Below are positions 1 to 11,800 of a stretch of DNA of 64,000 bases, one piece after another; position 1 is the stretch's first letter; each line of letters opens with the position of its first letter. The position numbers and the translations under genes were made by a program. A model generated the notes under the pieces. It ran no database searches and was not told where the DNA came from. It saw nothing but the letters and a program-made list of their open reading frames with translations. Source of the stretch: Luscinia megarhynchos (Eukaryota > Chordata > Aves > Passeriformes > Turdidae); the NCBI GenBank assembly GCA_034336665.1, contig JAPFBE010000002.1:31475406-31539405 (forward strand). The letters run 5' to 3'.

Positions 1-1266
1 ATCCAGAATATATTGGCCTCTGGAATTCTGTCCAATTTTTCTGGCTGCCAAGTTGTTTGCTGGCTTTCCTAAAGCTGTCCCTTTACTGCCACAAATCTTT
101 AAGTCCCACTTATCCAGGAACATTCTGTAATTTTTCTTTTTTTTTTATTTCTTTCTGTATTTTTGACACAGTCAAGTTTGAAGATCCTTGTTTCTTTACT
201 AGCAAAGTTTCTATGGTAACATACACGATTTATCTGTAGAGAGCTTGGGCGAAGCTTTATATAAATTCTTTCCATGTTCTTGAATCATTTGTAGATGCTC
301 TGTGAATATTCAAAGGAGCTATTCAGGTCTGTTCACTCAGTTGGTTAAACTAAGCTTGATGGCAGAAAATCATTAACTTGAATCCAAGGAGCTACATACA
401 GATGTGTTAGATTCTGCAGGTACTTTTTGACCTTTGTGATTTACTTGTTTTCATTTAAGCAATAGTTTGAAAAAAATTAACCATACCCTACTCTTACCTT
501 CTTGATAAAAGATTTGGCTCAATGTTAAGCTTTTGGTTTTTTATGTTCAGTTTTCTTTTTTCCTGTCTTGGAATTTTAATGCATCCTTTATTTAATATTA
601 AAGAAATACAGTTTTACACCCTGACTTGTGCTGGTACATTTTTCTTGGCAACTTTCTTAAGTATCCCTTTCAAAAAGTCTGCAAATCTGAAGCTAATGCT
701 GTTTAGAAGAAGGATTTATTGGCACTGAAAATTTCAGTTATGTAATATTTTAAGTCCCTGCATGAAGATATAATTCTTAATCTATGTGTAATTACATCTT
801 TCCACACAGTAGCTGTTGTTTTTTTCCTTTCAAAATGCTGAGTCTTGTATTAAGCCTTTACTGTCTACTAAAGACAGAAAATTCCTGACAGAAAATACGC
901 ATGATGAAGAGTGGAAGGACTGGCTTCATCTCTATGTAAATAGTTTGTGATGGTTGCTCTGCTGCTTGCTTATAACTTTATTTTTATTGTACTATTCACT
1001 GTAGGGCATGGAAATACTAGCATGCACCAGGCCCCTGCTGAAGACTTAATAACATGAGAAACTCTAACAAGAATCTTATTTATGTTAACCCAACAAGGCT
1101 TATTGACAAATGCTTCATTTTAGACCAAGCAGTAATGAGCATGTTCATCCTATTACTACAGTGATTTAAAATTCAATAGTGGGAGGTACTGCTGTCCTCT
1201 GACGTTCTTCAGTGTGGCATGCTTTGGTTTTTGCTACTGAATTTTTTTTGTTCTTTAGTGTCACAG
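1..1266. other. Non-coding DNA upstream of the first CMBL coding exon
   Basis: This AT-rich stretch has no gene I can support. It ends in a pyrimidine-rich splice acceptor (...TTCTTTAGTGTCACAG) placed directly before the CMBL start codon, so at least its right part is probably intron 1 of CMBL, with a 5' untranslated exon lying to the left of the window. I recognise no repeat family in it. Confidence 0.5.
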
Positions 1267-4200
1267 ATGGCCAACGAAGCGCGGCCGTGCCCGTGTGATA
1301 TTGGAGACAGGTTTGACTACGGGGGCCGAGGGCAGGAGGTGCAAGTTGGGCACATCAAGGCGTACGTCTGCAAACCCTCTGCCAGCACCGACAAAGCCGT
1401 GATTGTCATTCACGACATTTTTGGGTGGCAGCTCCCAAACACCAGATACATAGCTGACATGCTAACAACCAATGGATACACGTAAGAAGTACTACTCTTT
1501 TCTAAGTGTCTTTTTAATAAGAGAGTTTGTTGAGCCGTTTTCTCATATAAGCCATGCAAGCACATATAATTTCACAGTCTTTCTTTTCCCCTCTTTTCAA
1601 GGAGCATTCTGCTAAACAAGTGAAAGAAGTCTAAAAAAATTGAGTAGTCTTACCATAACGAGGTTTTATAGTTAATAGTCTTAGTAGGTAAGCACATAAG
1701 AAGAGAGGGGAAACAGAAAGTTTTCTTATTCTGCATCTTTCATCCTTCATGAGCCTGAAGCAGCCTGCTTCCTCCTTTCCTCTATGCAACTTGGCTGTTA
1801 TAGTAAAAATCCCAAAGAAGCTGAATATCTTTTTATGAAGGGAAAGTGTACTAGCTTGGGCCAAATAGAGAAACAAATTCTCAGATATGTGAAAAGCATA
1901 TTGAGTATCCTCTTTCCGATATTACTGGGTTAGTATTCCTTCGAGGCTGAACATACGTACCGTGTAAATTGTAGTTTCTTTGGTCTGGTTTTGGATTTCT
2001 TTTTTTAAGTTTGGTAGGAAGCCACCAAGGATTTTCAGTTGCAGTTAACTATTTATCAAATTAAGTAATGAATTTTAACGGGGCAGAATGTAACTGGAAA
2101 TTATACTTAGTTTTCTTATTAGATGCAGAATATTGAGGATTGCTGGTATAATGCTTTGTGGGTTAAGTACTATGTAATCAGCAACATGAATTTGTTGTGT
2201 GGTACATATGGTCTTCCCTATAATCCTTTTCCAGTATTATTTCATGGACATAAAATATTTTCATTTTTCTTGCAGAGCCATCTGCCCAGATTTTTTTGTG
2301 GGACAAGAAGCTTGGAAACCTTCTAATGACTGGGCAACTTTCAATGACTGGGTGAAAACACGGGATGCTGGCAAAACAGACAAGTACAGCCATTGTTCCT
2401 TGTCCACCGAGGGGACATCCGTGTTTCATAGGAATTTTTGCCTCAGTAAAAATGTAAAATTAGATCCTAAATTATTAGTGGGTCAAATATAGTTAGATGT
2501 CCACAAATAGAAATTTCATGCAGCTCATGGGACAAGCTCATGGTTATGTGAGTGGTGCTTTATGGGTAAAAGTAGATATTTGAAGAATAAAAGTGCCCAG
2601 TGTTTGTCTGTACAGGAAGTAGAAGCAAAGTGAATGACTTAAAAAAAAAAAAAGAACCATCAAGGGCTAGAAAATGCAGCTCACTTTGGCCACTTCAGTT
2701 CCTCAGGAAGGCACAAATTCCATGGATTTTAGATAGGGTGCAAATGCAAACATTATGTAACAAGGGAACATATCTTCTGCTCCCCATCAGGCCACAGCTA
2801 GTGCTTTCCCACTTTTCTGTGTTTTTCCCATTTTTATCTGATACAGACCTTGATTGCATAAAGTAACTGCTGATTTAGAAAAACAATTTAAAATTTGCTT
2901 CCACAATTTTATAAAATATTGGTCATCCTTGTGAGAGATAATTTGCATATAAGTCATATCTGTGATAACAGGATGCTCTTGACTGGCAGTGTGTTTTCAA
3001 ACTTTTATTTGTGTTAGCTTGTATGATAACTACTGCTATTTGTGAAGTTAATTGGACTGCTGTTCATAAAGTCACCACATGTCCTAGTAACAATGATCTA
3101 GGGAGACTGATTTTCTCCTTTGTCTTCTCACCTGAAGTTTGTCTTGTATTTTAGAAATTAATAATAGTAAAATATTATATAGTGCTGTGGGTTGACCCCA
3201 GCCAGCAGCCAACAACCTGGACCACTCACTCACTCACTCACTCCCTCCCACAAGAGGAATGGGGGAGAGAATAAGGGAAACAAAGCAAAAAAACTCATGG
3301 GTTGAGATAAAGACAATTTGATAAGTAAGGGAAAGAGAAAAGCCAGGAGTGATGCAAAGACAGTCACTCCATCCCAGAAGCAGACTGATGCCCACCCAGT
3401 CTCTGAGTAGCTGCCCCCACAGAGACCAGAGAAACAGGCTAGAGCCTTAATTCACTTTCATTTGCATGTCTCAGAGAGGTTGATGTCGTCCTCAAGTATC
3501 TAAAGGACCAATGTGGTGCAAAGAAGATTGGTGTCGTTGGGTTTTGCTGGGGTGGAGCAGCAGTGCAACATCTGATGCTGAAAAATCCTCATTTAAAGAC
3601 CGGAGTGTCTGTCTACGGTAAGCCTGAAATACCTGCTGCATTCTGAGCAGAATACCAGGAAGCTATTCTACAGGGCTATTGCTGCAACAAAATTCAGTGT
3701 GACATCTGGCAGAACAAGGGGATTTTATTATAAATTATCTGTAAGTGGTTGGATTTTGCACACTCACATTTTTACACTTAAGTGTGCCCAGCAAGATCTG
3801 TGTATTTAAAGAGTGGCATGACCAGGACCACATCTGTGAACATAGTGCCAAATGCCACAGCCTCACTGTGGCTGAGGTTCCTCTTGGCTGTTGATGACAA
3901 AAGGGCTGCTGGGCACATCTTTTACATCTTTCAGGCAGTGGTCACTCATTACTAATAGGAACCATTTTTAACTCTCTATTTTAACCCTGTACTCTCACAC
4001 ATTAGTAAATGCATTTATCCTGCCTTTGATATTTTTTCTTATTAACCTCTGTACTTCTACAGAACCCAGACCAACTTTATTAATTAGAGGTGAAAGCAAA
4101 CTGAAGGTATTTCTCCAGAAAGATTATTGGGATTATTTTGCTGCATTGATATGCTGATCAGTTGAGTCAATTCAACAGTGTTACTTGCTAATATTTTACT

Positions 4201-6012
4201 TTTTCATTGTAATAATCTCAGGAATGAAAAGAGTAGCCTGGGTGGCAGCTGGTTAATTCTACTGTAACTTTTATTTAAATATATTTGAGTAGTCAAAATT
4301 GCAATGTCAATTTGTTATGAAATCATATCAGTGTAAATATTTGTACATTAAAATCGTAACCATGTATGTGGAATGATGAAAATTTACAATTATCTTAAAA
4401 ATGGCCTTCCCAAGCCAGAGATGAGCAGTTCCAAAGTGTCTATCTCTCAGAACCCTGTCTCTGACAGTGGCCAGAAGAAGTTGCTCAAATCAACCCACAA
4501 AAACGGGGCAAGTGTTACAATTTTCCCCTGATTTTTTTCCCACAGAACTGGTCCCTGGTCTCTCTTTCACACAACTTCTGTTATCTTTAATGACACTGCA
4601 AACATTCTACAACAAAAGGGACTTTTAAGCAAAGTGTGTTACATTTCATTACAAACTGATCAGCTGTAACTGATCAAAATGTTCTGAAGTTTCACTGTAC
4701 AGATTTTGTAGTGTTTTAGCTACTTTAGGTAACATAACTCATTGTATGTATGTTTTCTTCTTCCATAGGAGTGATCAGCCGTTTTGAGGACAAACACAGT
4801 TTGCTGCATCCTACCTTCTTCATTTTTGGTGAGAAGGATGACATTATTCCATTGGAGCAGGTGAGTTTCCCATCACAGATATTTGTCTTTTTAATGTTTT
4901 TTCATGCTTGTTTTGTAATTTGGTTCTTAATGAAAACAAAGTAGAAAACTAATTTGCACTTTTCTTTCTCTTTCACTAACTCTTACAGTATTTCTACACA
5001 AATTTAAGTTGTTTATTCCCAAACCTGACACTAAAAATATTTTCTGTTTCTGTTTGAAAATTTGGATGATTTTCATCAGTTCCTATGAAAAGAGCAAGAA
5101 CTCAAAGAAAGCCTTCTGACAAGTTTAAGATAGGACACCCTTTTTTTGATACCAATGGTCCATAAAATCTGCCTGTTCCAATGGAATCACTTGTTGCAGG
5201 GGAATTAAAAAGATCCTGTGGCTATCCTTTTCCTTTTTCCAGTGTCCTGCAGAGATTCTCCTTTCTGTCACTCTGTCAACAGCCTTTCTCTGGAGCCTGA
5301 GTGGGGAATGATTGGAGAAAGATGATTATCTGCCAAGGGGATCAAAGGGAAACACGTTTTTATTGTGTGATGTTGGCTTTGACTTTCCTAGCAAAAATTC
5401 TGGTCACTTTGAACTGCTGGTTTTGTCCCTGCCCCTCCTCTCCCTCAACTTCAAATTAATTCAAACTCTTGCCCCAAATTTTTTTATGTGAGGTCTATCA
5501 GCAGCAACTCATACAGTATTCACTAGTTCTCATGATGCTGAGCAGTAGGGTTTTTTTACCTTTACAGGCATTAATAGTAATCCATATAATATTCTTTTGC
5601 ATTTTGTACATCACATGCTGCTATTTTGCTGGGGAAAAAAAAAGCCTAGTTAAATAAAACAAGTGCAGTAACAGAAATGCATTTAAGTATAAAATTAGTA
5701 TAACAGAAAACAGTGGCAAGGATAAATTATGTCTGTCTTTCAGAAAAGTAAAAAATGAGGACAGTTTTGGGACTGTAAATATAGAATGTGTTAGATGTGT
5801 ACTCAGCCAACATAGAATGTTCTGTGTTACAGGTCACCTCGCTGGAACAGAAGCTCAAACAGTACTGTAAAGTTGATTATGAAGTTAAAATTTACCCTGG
5901 ACAGACACATGGGTTTGTGCATCGCAAAAGAGAAGATATCAATCCTCAAGATAAACCTTATATTGAGGAAGGAAGAAAGGATATGATCAACTGGCTGAAT
6001 AAATATCTTTAG
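1267..6012 (+). CDS. CMBL: Carboxymethylenebutenolidase homolog (dienelactone hydrolase family), five coding exons
   Basis: Coding exons: 1267-1481, 2276-2383, 3475-3617, 4769-4860 and 5833-6012, all joined by GT-AG introns with continuous frame, giving 245 residues, the length of human CMBL. The protein is a cytosolic alpha/beta hydrolase of the dienelactone hydrolase family; the human enzyme cleaves ester prodrugs such as olmesartan medoxomil. The nucleophile elbow GFCWGG puts the catalytic cysteine at residue 132, the acid is Asp179 (FGEKDD) and the base is His212 (GQTHGF). These are the same positions as the triad known in the human enzyme. The N-terminal MANEA and the block [14 protein letters not shown] are also typical. 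The start codon sits right at the exon edge after an acceptor, so the 5' untranslated exon is elsewhere. An LTR fragment lies in intron 2, close to the exon 3 acceptor. The identification is secure; exon edges are set by consensus and frame. Confidence 0.96.
2641..2653. repeat. A13 homopolymer in CMBL intron 2
   Basis: Thirteen consecutive A residues in a G/A-rich context. I could not assign it to the tail of a retroelement. Confidence 0.8.
3183..3430 (-). mobile_element. LTR retrotransposon fragment (solitary LTR, truncated) in CMBL intron 2
   Basis: The start TGCTGTGGGTTGACCCCAGC, the phrase GGGTTGAGATAAAGACAATTT, and the later TGATGCCCACCCAGTC all have counterparts in the fuller LTR at 60966-61490. 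The block GTTGAC.CC read from the left is the reverse complement of an LTR 3' end, so the element lies on the minus strand. Only about half of the LTR is present, and no gag, pol or env remains. Its right end lies within about 45 bp of the splice acceptor of CMBL exon 3. The family name is uncertain; I recognise it as a common songbird endogenous-retrovirus LTR type. Confidence 0.7.
3223..3242. repeat. (CACT)5 microsatellite inside the LTR fragment
   Basis: Five perfect CACT units, lying within the intronic LTR fragment, where other copies of this LTR also carry CTCACT-type sequence. Confidence 0.9.
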
Positions 6013-6026
6013 GTGAAATTATTGCC

Positions 6027-6032
6027 AATAAA
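6027..6032 (+). terminator. Candidate CMBL polyadenylation signal
   Basis: An AATAAA hexamer begins 15 nt after the TAG stop codon. It is the only canonical hexamer I found in the next few hundred bases, but use of a signal this close would leave an extremely short 3' untranslated region, so a distal site remains possible. Confidence 0.4.
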
Positions 6033-8297
6033 AAAAATCATTTGTTGTAGGAAATCAGAAAATAATACAGGCTATATTGTTTAAAATGTTCTTACAACCA
6101 TAAAAATATTTTGTAAGACTTTTCTGCAATAACACTACTTATTTGCACTTACCTTCTAAGTAGGGGCTTAGAAATGGTTTTTCAAATGCTAAAAGCTATA
6201 AATGTAAAGAAGGTTTTTAACACTGGTCTTGTATATCTTAAAATTATTAGAATTTCTTGTCACATATTTTCTGGCACCTGAAAGTTTAATTTTTTTATAT
6301 CAATGTCAAAATGATTAAAAATAATTTAAATTCTGCCCACACTTGATAAATTCTCTCCTTAAAGCTCTACTGAGCATTGTTTAGCTGTAAGATTCTCAGC
6401 TCCAAGATTTTCACCTTTTAGGTAAATATAGTTCTGGGTTGGAAGACTGGCAGATTTTCTTGGAAACAGAATAGCCTATTCATGAAAATAGAGGTAGAAA
6501 AGGGAAGGGGAAAGACAATGGAAAGAAGTGTATGTGAACAGAAAGGGAACTGCAAAATTTGGGAACCCTAACTGAAGTGATTAGAGGAAATTATATAATT
6601 TCATTCTTATCTTGTTGCAAATCCTTTCATCTCTCATGGTTTCAGGCAGTTGCCCTAGCTACTGAACCTAATTCAGAGTTTAATCTAAACCAGCCTCTAA
6701 TGTTACTTCCTCACCTCCACAAATCTTCCCTTTATTATCAGGTTTCTCTCTGCTGTGATTTAACTGGGTATTGGTAAGGCACAGCCCTTTCCTAGTGACT
6801 GGGGAACATCACCCTGTTTCAGCTCCTTTGGACCCTCCCAGTGTAATTCCCAAAGACCATGTGGTGAGGTTCTGCCTGTATTTGTGATGCTGAAGGAATA
6901 GATGTGGCTAAAATATTGTACTGAACATGGCCTATTTTCACCTCAGGGAAATACATGTGAGCCCAGGGAGCTTTCACACAATATTGCCTTTCAAGTTGCA
7001 GATCCTCCATGGTTTCCATTGACCCACAACATTTTTTATTTTTTAATTTGCTGCTGCCAGCCATGCCTGACAGCTCCCTTGGGAAGTCACATTCCCTCTG
7101 GCTCTTTCCCAGCTGGGGGCCTAAGTAGTCTGTGGTGGAGTTGTAGCTGCATGTGTGTAAGTCCAAGCTGTCTCTTTGGAGTCTCCCACCATGTGGGTCC
7201 CACCTCAGGTCCCACATTCCCAGCAATGCTTCAACCATTCCTCCATTTCAACCCCCTTCTTCACATCACTCCTTCCCTCCTGCAATGTACCCTGTATGTC
7301 CCATGAGAAGATAGCTCTCTGTGCAGCACATTGGCTGATATTAAAGAAAATCTTCTACCTTTGAAAAAGATTTCATGCAGACCTCTGAGGCAAAAGTACA
7401 AAATCTTCCTTGGTTCATGCCCTTGGTCAGAGAATATTGCTGTTCTGTGGTTTGGACACTGCACATTGTGTTTCCATCTTCCTGCTGAATGATTTCAGGA
7501 GAGATGAGCCTTCAGCTGTTTCTGGGTCCAGCCAGTGCAGGGAAAGCCTCCTCAGGCCTGCAGGGTGTGGGTGCCATGAGGTTGCCGTGCTGGAAGCAAT
7601 AGTCCCTCCACACTGGAGGTGAGAAGCTCCATGATGCCTCCCCTGATCCTGCCCTAGTGCTCAATCTGTGCAGATTCCCAGTGACTTACAGACAGAGGGA
7701 AGGGCCAGACAGTGACTTCTGTGCTTCCTGCCAGCCCTGGCATGGTTCTCAGAAAGTGGAAAAGGAACAGTTTCCCAGGAGAGCACGGCAGATGCCTCCA
7801 TGCACTGGGGTGGGCACAACAGATGCGTGTGCAGGAGATGGGAACAGAACAATGCACAAACCTGCCTAGAAGGAAACAGTGTAGGCTTGTGCTTCAGGTA
7901 ATCTGTGAAGTGTAAATTCAATTCCCAGCTCTGGAATCATGCCCAGTTTATCAGGGTTGCTATGAGAACAGAGAGAGAGATGATAAAACTGAACTCTCTA
8001 CAGCTATTTTCTCATGTAGAATTTAAATGAAAGAGGCTTGGTTTCTCTGAAGGTAATGTCTTGGTTGGCAAACCTGTCCAGCTTGGTTTTTATGTGAATG
8101 AACAGATGTCTTAGGAAATAGCGTTGCCAAATTTTCCCTGAGACGGGGAAAGACTGCAAAACTAAAGAGTATTTTGCCAAAATTAATTTTCCTTTAAGAA
8201 TTCAGAGTCTCTTGCTGTAGGACAGTTGTTATATTTTATTATATTTTTTTTATAGGAAATAAAAGGTGCATTAAAAAAAGTTATTGCTAGCAGGCAA
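6033..8297. other. Intergenic DNA downstream of CMBL, no gene recognised
   Basis: The first few hundred bases are AT-rich and may be CMBL 3' untranslated sequence. Around 6820-7310 and 7400-7920 there are short open frames on both strands, but none has splice signals, family motifs or codon structure that would support a gene. Confidence 0.5.
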
Positions 8298-8850
8298 TAG
8301 GAGGTGATCCTGCTCCTCTACCCAGCTCTGGTGAGGCCACATCTGGAATGCTGTTCCAGTTCTGGGCTCCTCAGTACAAGAGAGATGGAGTTCCTGTAAT
8401 GAGTCCAGTGGAGAGCAACAAAGATGATGAGGGGGCTGGAACATCTCTCTTAAAGGAGAGGCTGGGACAGCTGGGTCTGTTCAGCCTCAAGGGGAGATGA
8501 CTGAGAGGGACCTCAGCAGTGTCTGTCAGTATCTGAAAAGGAGGGGTCAAGAGGACAGAGCCAGGCTCCTCTTGGTGGTGCCAAGCAACAGGACAAGAGG
8601 CAATGGGCAGAAAGTGATGCATGGGAAGTTCCACCTGAGCAAGAGGAAGAACTTCTTTACTGTGCAGGTGACCATGGACTGGTGCAGATTGCCCAGAGCA
8701 GCTGTGGAGTCTCCCCCACTCAAGGTATTCCAGGACTGTCTGGATGCAATCCTGTGCAGTGAGCTCTAGGATGACCCTGCTTGAGCAAGGAGGTTGGACC
8801 AGATGACATTGTGGTCTCTTCCAACCTTACTGGTGATTTTGTGATTCTGT
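8298..8850 (+). mobile_element. CR1 LINE, 3' portion
   Basis: This has the characteristic CR1 3' region: a pairing of CTCTGGTGAGGCCACATCTGG with a later CTGTTCAGCCTCAAGGGGAG, then a terminal GGTCTCTTCCAACCTTACTGGT followed by TTTTGTGATTCTGT, the short terminal repeat at which CR1 ends. The 5' part is missing, as in most CR1 copies, which are truncated on insertion. Small gaps and many substitutions show that it is old. The short open frames inside it are remnants and not genes. Confidence 0.9.
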
Positions 8851-11800
8851 AAAATACACTAAGATGAAAAAAACTCTCAGAAAAGTCAATCCTGGCTACT
8901 GCTATAAGCATTTTGGTAGCATCTGTTATCTTTTATCAGTTTAATATCACATGAGTTTAACTTCTACTCCAACTTGCTTACCTTTTTTACATGCTGAATG
9001 GAAGCTTTTTTGTGAGTTTCAGTTAAATCTTTATGGTAACAGTTTTCAATCCACAAAATGCTTCTTCAACTCCATTCCTTTTTCTGCATTGTTCTCTGTC
9101 AAGTTCACATTTATTCTTGTTTGTTTGATTTTTTTATTTCTGTGGTGTCTAAACCGGATAGCCACTGTTTTATCTTGTTAATTTTTCTCAGCTTCTTTGA
9201 CTCCTAAATTGGAATGGGTTTTTAGTGTAGAGGCCATAGTCAGCAAAGACAAAGAAATGCACTCCTGCTTCCTTCACACTCCCCCAAGATACATACATAG
9301 CAGTGCCAATATTCCCATAAAAGAATGTGCACTCATTCAGTATAAAAAAATGCCCTTCACCTTCTGGCCTGCAGGCAGGAGGGCATCTATGCTTTAGGGT
9401 CCATTAAAAGAGACTGTGCACTTGCTTTAAAAAATGTGCTCTTCTACACAGCACCAACTGCACAGATGTAGGGAGCAGTTCTTCCTCAGCTGGAACCTCT
9501 GACTCCAAGGAACTCTGCTGCTAGGTCTTGAAAGGGCTTTTGTGTCTTATTTTTTCTTCAAAGCAGGCCCTAGGGAAGGAGCTGAATGATTGCTATGCTG
9601 GATTAGTGAGGCTTCAGGGCCAGAAGCCTGACCAGAATTTGAACTTGATGGAATTTGGAGAATTGATGGAAGATGTGACAGAGATGACTACACCAATAGA
9701 TTCAGGTCCAGCTCATCTGAATGCCCTGTTGTAACTCATTTTGGCCACATTCACAGGCATACTAAGCTTGCTTTTTAGGACTGTAGTTGCCTACATAGAT
9801 TGTGATCAAACTGGACTCTATACCTTTAACTAATGAGAACTCAATGTGTTTTGCCACAGACCAGGAGTGGTAGCTTAGGCTCTAGAAAGCTGCACTGAGG
9901 ACACAGTTTTTGAGGTAGGTTGTTTTGTCACACAGACACAGAACAATCTAGTTTCATTTAATTTGAGATAAGAAAAAATAAAGCTAGACCCACTGAAAGA
10001 ACTTTAGTCAGAGCTCCCGTGGGAAGAGCAATGGGAATTTAGTACCTATTTTCTCTTTACACCCTCAGAAGTCTCCAGCACACGTTGCTTATTTTCTGAT
10101 ATCTCACGTTTGGCACTGAAGTTTATCAAGGCCCAGTGAATAACAGAGTGCTAAATTTCAGAAAGTGAGAAGTAGAATGGGCTAATGAAGCTCACAAACA
10201 AAGTTCCCCTTTCAGACCATCAGTGGAGCAGATGGTGACACCTGTGGCAATACATTTCCTTTTCTTCCCTTCCTGCCACATTAAGAGCTCATGAGGAAAT
10301 TTCACATCTGGGCTGGTAGTTTGCCCAGAACTTCAGCAAAGCTATGCTAATGTTATTTGTTAGGGGGATTTCAAGTTATTCCAACTGCACTAATAAACTG
10401 TTCTTCAGTTTTACTTCCAGGTGTTGAGCTTATAGATTGTTGATATTTCTTTAAAGTTTTTTCTTTTTTTTTTTCCATAATCCTTAGAAAATTAAGAAAA
10501 CTGCTAAGAAACTTTAGATGGGTGGGTAAACCAAAGTAAAAAGCCTATATCCTTCAGTAAAGAAAAAACCTTTTTTTTCCTCTGACTGTTTTGAGCAAAA
10601 AACAGAAGGTAATTTTTAGGCATAGGTGTTTGCAAAAAGAATAATATGTAGAGGGAAGGGATAAGCTTGCATGTTGTTGTAGATATTTGCAAGAACTGCA
10701 GTTTGCAGTGCTCTGTGATGCTGCTTTGGAGAGCAGTGAGCAGTGAAAGCTCTCCCTGTCAGTAGGACAGAGTAGGGTTGCAGCTCAGGGTAGGTTAGCA
10801 GTGCAAGATAAGTTGATCCTGTTGGATAATTTAAATAGAATGAGAGCTTGTTATTGTTCTGCCTTTCCCCTGTTTTCCTCACCCAGCTGGTTTAGCTCCA
10901 AAGTCACTCAGAATTTTTCTTTCTGAGACACAGATACATCCTGGATGAAAATTAAAGAGGCAGACTCATGTGTGTTATATACTACAGATGAAATCAACTT
11001 CTGGCTCCAAGGGCAAGGTAAGGTAGAGGTGGTCTCCTGCTCAGGGGTGTTCCTGATCTGTATGGGTTGTATATCACACCTGTGTTTTCAGATTTTATAA
11101 CCAGAATGTTCTCTCTTTATAGCGGCGCATTACAAATAGTGTAAGAAAAATTAATAAATAAAATGGTCTTTCTCTGGGACTTTCTTTGCTTGTATAGCTG
11201 TGAAATCACATCATTAAAATCCCTCTAAGCTGGAAAAAATGGGAGTAACAATGTCCTGCAGCAACATTATTAGCTGCTGCTCATTTCCAGTGCACCCTTT
11301 GCTGATGCCCCTTTGCTATATAACACCAAGGCAGAGGGTAGCACTGTTGTGCTTGCCCATCTCCAGGCTGCTGCAAGCAACCATGAACTTATTCTGCTCA
11401 CAGCCCAAGCTGGGCGAAAGCTGCACAGCCTTGTCAGGTGGGTGCTTTGCTTAAACAATCTTAGCAGATTATATCAGCTTGAAATTGTTATTTGTAGCAA
11501 AGTGGGACTGGGCTTGTTCTGCAGTGACTGGCAGCAGGGCTACAGGGCATAAAGTTCTGTCTTTTTTGCCTCTGCAAAACACTGCTGAGGCCCAGACCCA
11601 ATTACCTGTCTGCACAACATCTCGCTCTCGCACATTTGCCACTTTTTTCAGATTAAATATCTGTGAGCAGCTACCTATGGACACCGAAGTGACTCCAGCT
11701 ACCCAAGTGACTCCATGCAGAGCAGCAGAGGCCACAGAACAGGAAGAGTTTTAGGATCTTTCCAGCAGGCCTGGGAAGAAGGAAGCAGAAGGAGTCTGAT

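Noticed and set aside
6819..7306. Overlapping frames of 139 codons (minus) and 134 codons (plus) downstream of CMBL
   Set aside because: Opposite-strand frames over the same bases with no motif or codon bias point to chance.
8371..8769. Open frames on both strands near 8.4-8.8 kb
   Set aside because: They lie inside the CR1 element at 8298-8850 and are remnants of it.
9528..9734. A possible exon after an acceptor-like TTCTTCAAAG, encoding a Glu/Asp/Leu-rich 57-residue piece
   Set aside because: No partner exon, no recognised family, and the stop lies within the same segment. It may be chance.
11239..11754. A TATATAA word at about 11317 with overlapping frames, as a possible small gene
   Set aside because: The frames overlap in several registers, no splice structure is consistent, and no family similarity is evident.
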